From Clostridiales bacterium (GTDB taxonomy: Bacteria > Bacillota > Clostridia > Lachnospirales > Lachnospiraceae): 64,000 nucleotides of DNA. Below, one piece after another: positions 43,436 to 53,087 of this stretch (the stretch's first letter is position 1; the number at the start of each line of letters is the position of its first letter). The notes below the pieces were generated by a model that worked only from the letters and a program-made list of their open reading frames with translations, searched no databases and had not been told where the DNA came from. Both the position numbers and the translations under genes were made by a program. The stretch is taken from contig JAJQEU010000008.1 in the NCBI GenBank assembly GCA_021201535.1, positions 20,495-84,494 on the forward strand. The letters run 5' to 3'.

Positions 43436-45175
43436 GTGGGAATCTATTTAAATCCCGGATACACGGGTTTTGAGGAAATCAGAAGAGATGTTTATGTTGA
43501 TAAAACAGGATTGATTTCTTATATGAATACCCTGATAGGTAAGCCTAAGCCTTTGGTAAGTTTTAGCAGACCAAGACGCTTTGGAAAGTCTTTTGACGTA
43601 AATATGCTGTGTGCTTATTATGATTTAAGCTGCGATTCCAGGTTCCTTTTTGAAGATCTTGAAATTTCAAAAAATGAGAGTTTCAGGAAACACCTGAATC
43701 GGTATAATGTTATATCTTTTGATGTGACTGGTTTTGCTCCTGATTCAAAAGGTAATGAAACTGATATTATTTCAAATATACGGAACACTCTTTTGAAAGA
43801 AGTAAGAGAAGCGTTCCCTGACATTGTTGATGAGAATGAAAATAATCTGGGCAGGGCATTGTATGCGGCAGTGTCGAAAGGAAATGAAAAATTTATATTT
43901 ATAATAGATGAATGGGATGCGTTGTTTCGAGAATATAAGGATAATAACCAGCTTCAGAAGGACTATATTATATTTCTGAGAAGCCTCTTTAAAAACAGAG
44001 ATTTGACTTCAAAGACAATCGCAGCAGCGTACATGACCGGTATTCTCCCAATAAAAAAATATGGTACAGAATCAGCGCTGACTGATTTTCGGGAGTTCAC
44101 CATGGCAGCACCTGATGTGTTGGCACCATATGTCGGATTTACTGAACGAGAAGTTCTGGATTTGTGTGGTAAGAATCATCTGGATTTTGAAGAGATAAAG
44201 TCCTGGTATGATGGATATTCCTTTGATAATGTCGGGTCAGTGTACAGTCCAAATTCCGTCATGCAGGCGATTGAAAGAAAAGCTCTGAGAAATTATTGGA
44301 CGGCATCTGAAACATACGAATCGCTGGCGGCATATATCGGAATGGATTATAAAGGATTAAAAAAAGATATTATCAGAATGCTTGGCGGCGAAGCTGTCAG
44401 GGTTCGGATTAGTAAGTTTCAAAACGATATGACATCCTTTAAAAGTAAAGACGATGTACTCACGCTTTTAATCCATCTGGGTTATTTGAGTTATGATGCT
44501 GAGACAAAGACGGTTGTAATCCCGAATCAGGAAGTCGCAGATGTGTTTGGTGATGCAGTCGATGGAGAGGGATGGGAAGAAATAGGAGAACATTTTAATC
44601 ATGAGGAGGTATCATATATGCCATTGCCACAGAAAATAGATACTGTTTACACTACGGATTATATTTACAGTCTGCCGGACGGACAGCGCGCGGAACTGAT
44701 TGACGGTCAGATTTTCGATATGGCGCCGCCTAAGACACAGCATCAGCGTATTGCAACAAGGTTGTCTGCCGAAATAGTACAGTATATTCAGAAAAAAGGC
44801 GGTACATGTGAAGTGTTTTCCGCTCCCTTTGCTGTTTTTCTGAATGCGGATGACAGGACGTATGTCGAGCCGGACATCTCGGTCATCTGTAACCCCGACA
44901 AGCTGAACGAGAAGGGCTGCAACGGAGCGCCGGACTGGGTTATTGAGATTGTTTCCCCGGGCAGCCGGCATATGGATTACATGGTCAAGCTGTTCAAATA
45001 CCGTTCGGCGGGCGTCCGGGAATACTGGATTGTGGATCCGGCAAAGAACCGCATTCAGGTATATAATTTTGAGCATGATGAGATGGAGGAATACACTTTC
45101 ACGGATACGGTAAAATCCGGTATTTATGAAGATCTGAGTGTTGATTTTTCAGGGATTGCCATAACACTTTCATGA
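43436..45175 (+). CDS. Fusion of an AAA-ATPase-like domain with a Uma2-type nuclease domain
   Basis: 579 residues. Residues 1-390 are a predicted AAA-ATPase (PF09820 type): YVDKTGLISYMNTL, Walker A-like SRPRRFGKSFDVN, Walker B-like FIFIIDEWDALF. The family normally continues into its own PD-(D/E)XK (DUF1703) nuclease. Here it breaks off after GEGWEEIGEHF and continues in frame into a complete Uma2/DUF820 protein starting at M395 (MPLPQKIDTVYT), with YVEPDISVICNP, WVIEIVSPGSR and REYWIVDP. GTG start behind AAGGAGG. An AGGAGG and ATG remain at the junction, so the Uma2 part could also be made alone. Confidence 0.85.
   Translation: MGIYLNPGYTGFEEIRRDVYVDKTGLISYMNTLIGKPKPLVSFSRPRRFGKSFDVNMLCAYYDLSCDSRFLFEDLEISKNESFRKHLNRYNVISFDVTGFAPDSKGNETDIISNIRNTLLKEVREAFPDIVDENENNLGRALYAAVSKGNEKFIFIIDEWDALFREYKDNNQLQKDYIIFLRSLFKNRDLTSKTIAAAYMTGILPIKKYGTESALTDFREFTMAAPDVLAPYVGFTEREVLDLCGKNHLDFEEIKSWYDGYSFDNVGSVYSPNSVMQAIERKALRNYWTASETYESLAAYIGMDYKGLKKDIIRMLGGEAVRVRISKFQNDMTSFKSKDDVLTLLIHLGYLSYDAETKTVVIPNQEVADVFGDAVDGEGWEEIGEHFNHEEVSYMPLPQKIDTVYTTDYIYSLPDGQRAELIDGQIFDMAPPKTQHQRIATRLSAEIVQYIQKKGGTCEVFSAPFAVFLNADDRTYVEPDISVICNPDKLNEKGCNGAPDWVIEIVSPGSRHMDYMVKLFKYRSAGVREYWIVDPAKNRIQVYNFEHDEMEEYTFTDTVKSGIYEDLSVDFSGIAITLS
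44604..44620 (+). promoter_or_regulatory. Internal ribosome site and ATG for the Uma2 part
   Basis: AGGAGG stands 8 bases before an in-frame ATG at 44618. From here the product would be 185 residues, the usual length of free-standing Uma2 proteins. It marks the old start of a separate gene. Confidence 0.6.
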
Positions 45176-45200
45176 AGATTGAGAATATGGACTGTAAATA

Positions 45201-45246
45201 AAAAAGATAATGGCAGTGCGTTATGAATGCTGCCATTATCTTTTTC
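45201..45246. terminator. Bidirectional terminator between convergent genes
   Basis: GATAATGGCAG and CTGCCATTATC with an A-run on the left and a T-run on the right, so it can end transcription of both the Uma2 fusion and the ClC gene. Confidence 0.9.
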
Positions 45247-45257
45247 AGTCATGTGCT

Positions 45258-46598
45258 TCAGTTTGTCTTCCGGTTGATATACTCGGTCTTGTATTTCGAA
45301 TAGATAATCTTCTGGCTGCTGTACAGCCCGTAATACCCCGACATCATATAACTCAGCGCGATGGCGATGAGATAATAGGGCATCCCCTCAAACCCGAACA
45401 GCTCGAAGCAGATCAGAAGCGCCGTGATCGGACTGTTGGTGACGCCGCAGAAGACGGCACCCATGCCGACGGCCGCGCACAGCGACGGGGAGAATCCGAC
45501 CAGACTGCCGAAGAGGCAGCCGAAGGTCGCTCCGACGCAGAAGGTGGGGACGATCTCGCCGCCTTTATATCCCGCGGCGAGCGTGGCTGCGGTGAAGATC
45601 ATTTTCAGCAGAAATGCGAGTGGAAATACGTTTTCCGTTGAAAAACACTGAGCGATCAGACTCATGCCGGTGCCGTTGTAATCCTGACTGCTGATCAGAC
45701 TCAAGCCGATGCCGCTGTAATCCTGACTGCTGATCAGGCTCATGCCGGCACCGCCGCTGTTCAGGATGCCGACCAGCAGAGTCAGCGCGATGACGATGCC
45801 GCCGCCGGCAGCGGCGCGCAGATAGGCGTTTTTGAAAAATCGTTTGTAGAACCGTTCTGCCGAGTGCAGGATCACGCAGAACAGGATGCTGACCAGCGCG
45901 CATAAGACGGAAAGGATGCCGATCAGGACGGCCGTCTTCGGCGAAAACGCCGGGAGTGCGCCCAGTTCAAAGCTCTCCGGAACAGCGCCGCAGGAAACGG
46001 CGATCCCGTGGGCGACCAGCGCCGCGATGACGCAGGGAACCAGAGCAGAGTAATGCATGATGCCGACGCTGACCACCTCCATGGAAAAGAAGGCGGCGGC
46101 CAGAGGCGTGCCGAACAGAGCCGAAAAGGCGGCGCTCATGCCGCACATGATCATGGTGTGCTGATCCTTCTCGTCAAAACGAAACAGCTTTCCCAGGGCG
46201 TTTCCGATGCTTCCGCCCAGCTGCAGAGCCGCCCCCTCGCGTCCGGCGGAACCTCCGAATAAATGCGTGATCAGTGTGGAGACAAAGATCAGCGGCGCCA
46301 TCCGGAGCGGGATGTTCTCGTTCGAGTGGATGGCGGATAAAACCAGATTAGTCCCGGCGTCCTTCTCATTGTGAAGCAGATGGTATAATCCCACAATGGC
46401 GAGCCCGCCTCCCGGCAGAAAGAAGATCAGCCAGGGATACTGCGCGCGCCAGCCGGTCACAATGTCCATGCCGTAATAGAAGGCGATCCCGACAAAACCG
46501 ATGAGGATCCCGGAGAGAACGGCAAACAGGATCCATTTCAGGGATGCCGTCAACTGATATTTATAATTTTGTATAAAGCTTCTGACTGATTCGATCAT
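45258..46598 (-). CDS. ClC family chloride channel or chloride/proton antiporter
   Basis: 446 residues with ten or more hydrophobic helices. GSAGREGAALQLGGSIGN is the ClC GREGP-like selectivity motif and FGTPLAAAFFSMEVV another conserved stretch. Whether it is a channel or exchanger is not decided by what I see; the family glutamate gate is the E of GREG. An extracellular-type loop carries a 14-residue tandem repeat (SLISSQDYSGIG, SLISSQDYNGTG). The start has only a weak ribosome site. Confidence 0.88.
   Translation of the reverse strand: MIESVRSFIQNYKYQLTASLKWILFAVLSGILIGFVGIAFYYGMDIVTGWRAQYPWLIFFLPGGGLAIVGLYHLLHNEKDAGTNLVLSAIHSNENIPLRMAPLIFVSTLITHLFGGSAGREGAALQLGGSIGNALGKLFRFDEKDQHTMIMCGMSAAFSALFGTPLAAAFFSMEVVSVGIMHYSALVPCVIAALVAHGIAVSCGAVPESFELGALPAFSPKTAVLIGILSVLCALVSILFCVILHSAERFYKRFFKNAYLRAAAGGGIVIALTLLVGILNSGGAGMSLISSQDYSGIGLSLISSQDYNGTGMSLIAQCFSTENVFPLAFLLKMIFTAATLAAGYKGGEIVPTFCVGATFGCLFGSLVGFSPSLCAAVGMGAVFCGVTNSPITALLICFELFGFEGMPYYLIAIALSYMMSGYYGLYSSQKIIYSKYKTEYINRKTN
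45655..45750. repeat. 42-base in-frame tandem repeat inside the ClC gene
   Basis: About two and a half units with GTAATCCTGACTGCTGATCA in each (45680 and 45718 region), giving repeated SLISSQDY in the protein. Confidence 0.8.
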
Positions 46599-46926
46599 AT
46601 GATTTTACCGATGACATTTTTCTACAGTGTTTCTGCGTTCTGATATAATTCCCGGCGCGTCTTTCCTTAAACATTTCATGTTACATTATTCTACAATATT
46701 ATTGAATGATTTGACAATGATGATAATTAAATATTTACTGCTTTTTTCACTTCGACAACTGTTTCAGAAACAGGTAAACGCGCCGACTGGATATTTTTGT
46801 TGAAGTGTCAGGCAGAATGTTATAAACTATAGTTTAGAATACGATTGAGCGGAAATGTAACGACACATGATGTGGGGATATCAGCAGTCATTTGCCGGGT
46901 CATACTCGAAAAAGGAGGAATCAGCC
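46599..46926. other. AT-rich intergenic region of 328 bases
   Basis: No gene seen. TTGAAG and TATAAA near 46800-46826 may be a promoter with short spacing, and TAAACTATAGTTTA (46823-46836) is a perfect 14-base palindrome over it, a possible operator. The first in-frame ATG at 46867 lacks a ribosome site. Confidence 0.5.
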
Positions 46927-48510
46927 ATGCAAAAGAGATTTACGGTGACCGGTCTCTGTGTACCGGAGATGCATTATATGGTGGATTTAAGCGGACGGGT
47001 CAAACAGATTGTGTCTGAATATATCGAGCCGGGCATGTACTTTACCATTAACCGTGCGAGACAGTTCGGAAAAACGACGACGCTGTTTATGCTGGAAGAG
47101 GGGATGAAAGAGGATTACCTTGTGCTGAGCCTGAGCTTTGAGGCGGCGGATGATTTTTTTTCATCTAAACAAACACTGGCCGAAGGGTTGGTCAGGGTGA
47201 TTTCGTCTAATCTGCGCAGGCAGGGGGTGGATAAAAGTATTCTGGAAGAATGGAAAGAGCCGGTTTCGGCAGATTTTCCCATGATGGATTTGGATGAAAA
47301 AATTACAAATCTGTGTCAAAACTGTGATAAAAAAATAGTTCTGATGATTGATGAGGTGGACAAGAGTTCTGATAATCAGCTCTTTCTTGCTTTCCTTGGT
47401 TTGTTGCGCACGAAATATCTTAACCGGCTGGCGGGAAAGGATACAACCTTCTGGTCCGTGATTCTGGCCGGTGTGTATGATATTAAAAACCTGAAGCAAA
47501 AAATTCATCCCGGTCAGGAATCAAAATATAACAGTCCATGGAACATTGCGGCTGACTTTAAGGTGGATATGAGCTTTTCCCCGAACGACATTGCTTCCAT
47601 GCTGAGACAGTATGAGGAAGACTGGCACACCGGTATGGATATCGATCATATCAGTCAGCTCTTATATGATTACACTTCCGGCTATCCGTTTCTTGTCTCC
47701 AGACTTTGTCAGATTATGGCGGAAGGCATAAAGAAGGACAGCACAGAGCAGGAGAGAAAAAATGCCTGGGATGAGAAAGCGGTTCAGAGGGCGGTCAGCA
47801 GAATCTTAAGGGAGCCTAATATGCTTTTTGATGATATGAGCAAAAAGCTTAACGATAATCCGGGCTTAAAAGAGATGATTTACAGCATTTTGTTCCAGGG
47901 GGAAAAATATGTGTATGAGGCCGAAAACGACCGTATCCGTATCGGAGTGATGTTTGGCTTCCTGAAAGTGCGGGATGGGGCAGTCGCTGTCTCAAACCGG
48001 ATTTTTGAGACGAAGCTGTATAATCTTTTTCTCTCCGAGGATCAGACAAACACCAGAATTTTTTCCGCAGCGGATATGGAGAAGAGCCAGTTTATCAAAG
48101 GCGGCTTTCTTCAGATGGATCTGGTTCTGCAGAAGTTTTGCGAGTATTTTGCTGATATTTACGCGGATGCGGATGGAAAATTCATTGAGGAAAACGGAAG
48201 AAGGATTTTTCTGATTTTCCTGAAACCGATTATAAACGGGAAAGGGAATTATTATATTGAAGCCCGGACGCGGAATATGAAACGCACGGATGTCGTCATT
48301 GACTACAGGGGAAAACAGTTTGTTCTGGAAATGAAGATTTACCGCGGTCAGGAATATAACCGGCGCGGCGAGGAGCAACTGCTGGAGTACATGGATTACT
48401 ATCATTTACAGAAAGGGTATATGCTGAGCTTTAATTTCAATAAAAAGAAACAGACCGGTGTGAAGCAGATTGCGGTGGGAGACCGTGTGATTGTGGAGGC
48501 AGTAGTGTAA
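46927..48510 (+). CDS. AAA-like ATPase with nuclease-like C-terminus
   Basis: 527 residues. Walker A-like NRARQFGKTTTLFML, Walker B KIVLMIDEVDKS; the C-terminal domain has DVVIDYRGKQFVLEMKIYRG, a D...ExK-type pattern, and EQLLEYMDYYHL. This is the AAA_35-like family of single-copy ATPases, frequent in Bacteroidota and Clostridia genomes, of unknown role. It differs from the ATPases at 1011 and 43436. The start is behind AAAAGGAGG. Confidence 0.8.
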   Translation: MQKRFTVTGLCVPEMHYMVDLSGRVKQIVSEYIEPGMYFTINRARQFGKTTTLFMLEEGMKEDYLVLSLSFEAADDFFSSKQTLAEGLVRVISSNLRRQGVDKSILEEWKEPVSADFPMMDLDEKITNLCQNCDKKIVLMIDEVDKSSDNQLFLAFLGLLRTKYLNRLAGKDTTFWSVILAGVYDIKNLKQKIHPGQESKYNSPWNIAADFKVDMSFSPNDIASMLRQYEEDWHTGMDIDHISQLLYDYTSGYPFLVSRLCQIMAEGIKKDSTEQERKNAWDEKAVQRAVSRILREPNMLFDDMSKKLNDNPGLKEMIYSILFQGEKYVYEAENDRIRIGVMFGFLKVRDGAVAVSNRIFETKLYNLFLSEDQTNTRIFSAADMEKSQFIKGGFLQMDLVLQKFCEYFADIYADADGKFIEENGRRIFLIFLKPIINGKGNYYIEARTRNMKRTDVVIDYRGKQFVLEMKIYRGQEYNRRGEEQLLEYMDYYHLQKGYMLSFNFNKKKQTGVKQIAVGDRVIVEAVV

Positions 48511-48573
48511 GGAATTTAACATCTCTGATTGAGCGCAAGCTGGCAAAACCCGCTGTTTTTCTCTCTTTGTTCA

Positions 48574-48602
48574 TTGCAAGATATGACAAAATCGTTTATA
48601 CT
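48574..48602 (+). promoter_or_regulatory. Promoter of the DUF5717 cluster
   Basis: TTGCAA, a 17-base spacer and TATACT, about 110 bases before the start codon. Confidence 0.65.
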
Positions 48603-48710
48603 AAACCTGTATTGACGTAGGCTTACAATAAAAGAACGAAACAGACAGATGAAACAGTTTCCGTATACAGAACATACGGGATATACACGGGATACATTCG
48701 GGGATTTTTT

Positions 48711-51700
48711 ATGCGGCGGAAAATACAGGATATCATCCGGGGCAAATTTGAATATGACAGGCCGTCTCTTTTTCTTGAGGAGGAGGGACTGCGTTTTTCT
48801 GTGGTGGAGCATGAGACATACAGCGGTTCTTTTCATCTGCGGAGCAGTACGGAGGATGCCATCCGCGGTCTGGTGACCTGCGAGCATCCGAATATGCGGA
48901 TCCTGACGCCGGAGTTTGACGCCGCTCTGTCTGAGATCCGTTTTGAGTTTTCCGGTGAGATGGTAGAGGAGGGAGAGAATGAGACCGGCGTCTTTGTGGT
49001 TACGAGCAGCTCGGGCGAATATCTGTTCCCGTTCACCGCGCAGATCTCCAGACATTATCTTTCCACATCCATCGGGAAGATCAAGACGCTGAATGATTTT
49101 ACGAATCTCTGCAGCCTGAACTGGGAGGAGGCGCTTGAGGTATTCCGCTCGCCCTTCTTTACGAACATTTTTCATAAGGACGCTGCGTACTATACGCTTC
49201 TGTATCGCGCTGTCACTCAGATCAAGAGCACGTCCCATGAGATGGAGGAGTTCCTGATCGCTGCGGAGAAAAAGAAACGGAGTGTGTTTTCTGTCCCGGA
49301 TCCTGAGAAGACATATTATGTCAGAGACAGGTCCATCCATGTGTCCGTGGAGGTGAAAAAGTCTGAGTGGGGCTACTGCGATATCCGGATTTCCTGTGAG
49401 GACGATTTTATCCGGCTTGGGAAAAAACGGCTGCAGATGTATGATTTTTCCGGGAAACACACGGAGTTTGATATCCTGATACTTCCGGAGCATATGCATG
49501 CGGGCAGGAATTATGCCGTGATCTCGCTGGAAAACGCATTCCAGACAGAGCGGATCGTGCTTACCTGTATTTCCGGGAGCCGTCCGGCAGAACAGATGAC
49601 GCTCCCCTGTGTCGGGAAAGAGGATGGGACTCAACACTCACCCTCACGGAAAAAACAGACCTGTTTTTATGATCTGGAGTGTTGCTATCTGTCTTATGGC
49701 CTGGGAGAGAAGACCGAGGCGGAGTGGATTCAGGAATCCACAGACATCATTCTGCAGGCTTCCAGGATGGAGCTGCAGAGCCGCTGGCTGCATCTGTTCC
49801 TGGCATATATTTGCTGGAAGGCCATGGATCTGACGCGGATGGAGGAGCTGCTGCGCACCATCCCGCGCAATTCCAGAAAGGCGCGGACGCCTCTGGGCGC
49901 CATGTATCTGTATCTGACAGTGCTGCTGAACGAGGCGGACGGGGAGGATGGAGACCGGCCGGAGGCTTTGTCCAGGATCCGTGAGATTCATACGCGGTAC
50001 CGACGGCATCCGGCGGTAAACTGGATCCTGCTGCAGATGGATGATTCACTGACGCGCAATCCCATGCGTAAATATGAGACAATCAGCCGCTATATGAAGC
50101 AGAGCAGTCCGAGTCCGGTGTTCTATCTGGAGGCGGCGCGGCTTTTACAGAAGAATCCGGAGCTGTTGAACAGCCGGGATGAATTCGATCATCGCCTGAT
50201 CGGGTGGATGTCGAGAAAGAACCTCATCACGCAGGAGCTTGGCCTGCGCATTCAGGGGATGGCGCAGGGAGAGCGCAGTTTTTCCGGAAGCTATTTCCGG
50301 GTGTTGTGCAAATGCTGTAAAAGGTTCGGCGATGAGGGTTATGTCAAGGCCATCTGTGTCTATCTGATCAATATGAACCGGTACGGAGAGGTTTATTTTC
50401 CGTGGTTTAAAAGAGGCGTCGAGCAGCATCTGAAGATTGCGGGGCTTTACGAGGCCTATCTCCTGTCGTGGAGCCGCTCCATGGGAGAACTTCCCATGGA
50501 GGTGATACGCTATTTTTCCATGAACAGCACACTGCCCGCCAGACGCAAAGCCATGCTGTTCGCCTACATCGTCCGAAACAGGGGCAGGCTGAAAAAGGAC
50601 TGGCCGTCCTATATGGTCATGGTAAAAAACTTTGCCCTGGGAGAGCTGGCGAAGGGTCATATGAATGACGATCTGGCGATCATTTATGAAGAAATTCGCC
50701 GCGGAATGAAGCGGCATGAGTGGAATCAGGTCAGAGGGAATGCGGAATACTGCTACAAGATTAATGTTGACAAAACGGATTTTCTGGCGGTCAGGGTGTT
50801 TCAGGGCGGCGCGGACGCGGAAGCGAGGCGGATTCCTCTCAGCGACGGCTGCGCTTATATATACCTCTCTCAGCGGCCATATGTGATTCTTTTTGAGGAC
50901 CGGAATGGTCTGCTGTATACAGGAAAAGACAGCTATCGGATGAACAAGATGCTCCCCGGGAATCATATCCGGGATGCCGTGTCTGAGGAAGGGTCTCCGG
51001 ATGCGGGTGCATTGGCCCGCGGGGCGGCGGACGCGGAGGAGAGGCTCGGCCGCATAGCCGGTTCCATCAATGAGATGACGGAGCTGCTTCTGGAGGTGCG
51101 GGCACAGAGTCCGCAGGCAGTGGACTACGCGCAGCAGATTATGATCCGGATGCTTTTTACCGGATATTTCGGCGAAAAGCATGAGCAGGTGTTTCAGATT
51201 TTGCAGGATGACCCGGAGTCTGAGGAACTGGTTCTGGCTTATATCAGCATCCTCTGCTGCAGCCTGATGTTTCGTGATGACCCGCTCCGGGAGCCGGTGT
51301 ATTGTTTCCTCGCGGAGCGCCTGCTGCAGAAAAAGAGCCTGAATGCGTTTGGACGCGCGGCCTTTTTGCGGTCGCATCTGACATATCACCAGGAAAAATA
51401 CGAAGAACTGGCGGAACAGATCCTTCAGAGCTATCTGTTTGAGGGCATCTATTTTCCGTTTTTTGCAGACCTTCCGCTGCAGATTCGACGGAAATATTTT
51501 CTGATGGGGATTTATGTACTCTCCTGTAAGGACGAGCCGGGTAAATTGATTTACGCAGAGTTTCCGGACGGGACCAGGGAGCGCATGCAGGAAGTGCTTC
51601 CGGGGCTCTATACCTGGCCGCTTCGGATCCTTCCGGGAGAATCCTGCTCCTGGTGGATCGTGGATGTGAACGGCCGGTCGAGGCAGGGAGAAAACATACA

Positions 51701-51848
51701 GAACACACAGGTGGATCAGACGGTCTCGGATACCCGTTACGGAAGGCTTGGTCAGTTAAAGATCGGAAAGCAGGATGCGGGAGAGCAATACAACTACGCG
51801 GAAATGTGCGATATGGTGAACGCTCTGTTCAGACCGATCCGGGAGTAG
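48711..51848 (+). CDS. DUF5717 family protein
   Basis: 1045 residues, no signal peptide or membrane segment. The N-terminal part (MRRKIQDIIRGKFEYDRPSL and the following beta-rich 150 residues) matches the DUF5717 proteins I recall from Lachnospiraceae; the middle and C-terminal part is helical and repeat-like (TPR-type solenoid). The family has no known function. It has its own promoter and is three bases from the next gene, so the three genes form one unit. GGGGA is the only ribosome site before the ATG. Confidence 0.8.
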   Translation: MRRKIQDIIRGKFEYDRPSLFLEEEGLRFSVVEHETYSGSFHLRSSTEDAIRGLVTCEHPNMRILTPEFDAALSEIRFEFSGEMVEEGENETGVFVVTSSSGEYLFPFTAQISRHYLSTSIGKIKTLNDFTNLCSLNWEEALEVFRSPFFTNIFHKDAAYYTLLYRAVTQIKSTSHEMEEFLIAAEKKKRSVFSVPDPEKTYYVRDRSIHVSVEVKKSEWGYCDIRISCEDDFIRLGKKRLQMYDFSGKHTEFDILILPEHMHAGRNYAVISLENAFQTERIVLTCISGSRPAEQMTLPCVGKEDGTQHSPSRKKQTCFYDLECCYLSYGLGEKTEAEWIQESTDIILQASRMELQSRWLHLFLAYICWKAMDLTRMEELLRTIPRNSRKARTPLGAMYLYLTVLLNEADGEDGDRPEALSRIREIHTRYRRHPAVNWILLQMDDSLTRNPMRKYETISRYMKQSSPSPVFYLEAARLLQKNPELLNSRDEFDHRLIGWMSRKNLITQELGLRIQGMAQGERSFSGSYFRVLCKCCKRFGDEGYVKAICVYLINMNRYGEVYFPWFKRGVEQHLKIAGLYEAYLLSWSRSMGELPMEVIRYFSMNSTLPARRKAMLFAYIVRNRGRLKKDWPSYMVMVKNFALGELAKGHMNDDLAIIYEEIRRGMKRHEWNQVRGNAEYCYKINVDKTDFLAVRVFQGGADAEARRIPLSDGCAYIYLSQRPYVILFEDRNGLLYTGKDSYRMNKMLPGNHIRDAVSEEGSPDAGALARGAADAEERLGRIAGSINEMTELLLEVRAQSPQAVDYAQQIMIRMLFTGYFGEKHEQVFQILQDDPESEELVLAYISILCCSLMFRDDPLREPVYCFLAERLLQKKSLNAFGRAAFLRSHLTYHQEKYEELAEQILQSYLFEGIYFPFFADLPLQIRRKYFLMGIYVLSCKDEPGKLIYAEFPDGTRERMQEVLPGLYTWPLRILPGESCSWWIVDVNGRSRQGENIQNTQVDQTVSDTRYGRLGQLKIGKQDAGEQYNYAEMCDMVNALFRPIRE

Positions 51849-51851
51849 AGC

Positions 51852-53078
51852 ATGTCAGAAAAGAAAAAACTTTTTATTGGAATAGATCTGAATGATGAGA
51901 AGGCGATGGTCAGTTTTTTTTCTGAGGAGATGAAACGCCCCGAGACGGTCTCCACGGTGTCGGGTGAGGAGCGTTTTCAGATTCCGACGGCCGTTTTCTG
52001 TACCGGTCAGGGCAATTATTTTTACGGGGAAGAGGCCATAAAACGACAGAATCGGACGGACGGGAATTTTTTCTCAAACCTGTACGCGGAGGCTCTGGAT
52101 CCGGAGCATGTCGCTTACCGCCGTATGCTGGTACAGTTTATCCGCCGCCTGATGAAATTCAGAGAACTGTTTGACCGAACGGGACGGGAGCCATATCTGG
52201 CTGTCTCGGTTCCCGGGATTACGGAACGCACGGTGGAGCTGTTCGATTATGTCAGGGAGGAGCTGGATCTTTTACCGGAGAATTTTCAGCTGATGGATAC
52301 AGGGGAGAGCTTTTTCGCCTACGCTTATCACCAGGATGAATCCGTCTGTCAGCATGATCTGGCTCTGTTTGATTTTCGGGGAGACAGGATCTGTTCTTTC
52401 GTGCTTCACACGGACGGACACGGCGCCGTCAAGCGCGTGTCTCCCACGATCCGGCAATGGGAGCTTCCGGACTATCTGGCGGATCATGATTCCGGGAAGG
52501 ATGAGTTTTTCTCAAATGTCGTCCGCGAGACGTTTCAGAAACGTGTGATATCCGGCGTGTTTTTTATCGGAGACGGTTTTGACGGCGGATGGATGCAGGA
52601 AACGCTTCGTGTGGTCGGACCCAACAAAAGAGTGTTTCAGGGTAAGAATCTATACACACTCGGAGCCTGCTATGCGGGATATCGGAATGTTGTGACAGCG
52701 GGATGGAATTATTATTATGACGGCCCGTATAAGCTGCGGGGAGAGATCTCCATGAAGGTCATGCGCGGCGGGGAGCCCGGTTTTCTCAGGCTGACGCAGC
52801 TCGGAGAGAACTGGTTTACACCGACCGGGACATATTTTTTCCTGTATGACGGCCATCCCTCCCTCGATGTATGGATTCGCGTCCGGCAGCGGATGAATGC
52901 CAGAATGGAGACCTTTGCGCTGGACTTCATGCCGGAGCGGGCGCCGCGGAGTATCCGGCTCGGTATCAGGGCTGTACCGGTCAGCGGAGAAGAGGTTCTG
53001 TTCCGCGTGTGGGACGACGGCTTCGGCGAACTGTTCGAATCCACGGGCCGTGTATGGGAATTCTCCATTTCACTGTAA
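51852..53078 (+). CDS. DUF5716 family protein, actin/Hsp70-like fold
   Basis: 408 residues. An ATPase of the actin-Hsp70 superfamily is suggested by FIGIDLNDEKAMVSFF (phosphate-1-like), DLALFDFRGDRICSFVL (phosphate-2-like) and GVFFIGDGFDGGWM (adenosine-like), in the right order and spacing. The glycines of the canonical motifs are partly replaced, so ATP hydrolysis is not certain. It is tightly linked to the DUF5717 gene and the TPR-like gene. The resemblance is my reading; no search was run. Confidence 0.75.
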   Translation: MSEKKKLFIGIDLNDEKAMVSFFSEEMKRPETVSTVSGEERFQIPTAVFCTGQGNYFYGEEAIKRQNRTDGNFFSNLYAEALDPEHVAYRRMLVQFIRRLMKFRELFDRTGREPYLAVSVPGITERTVELFDYVREELDLLPENFQLMDTGESFFAYAYHQDESVCQHDLALFDFRGDRICSFVLHTDGHGAVKRVSPTIRQWELPDYLADHDSGKDEFFSNVVRETFQKRVISGVFFIGDGFDGGWMQETLRVVGPNKRVFQGKNLYTLGACYAGYRNVVTAGWNYYYDGPYKLRGEISMKVMRGGEPGFLRLTQLGENWFTPTGTYFFLYDGHPSLDVWIRVRQRMNARMETFALDFMPERAPRSIRLGIRAVPVSGEEVLFRVWDDGFGELFESTGRVWEFSISL

Positions 53079-53087
53079 GGAGGCTGT

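Noticed and set aside
50145..51389. 414-codon minus-strand frame within the DUF5717 gene
   Set aside because: Antisense shadow of a very long gene; no start site signals.
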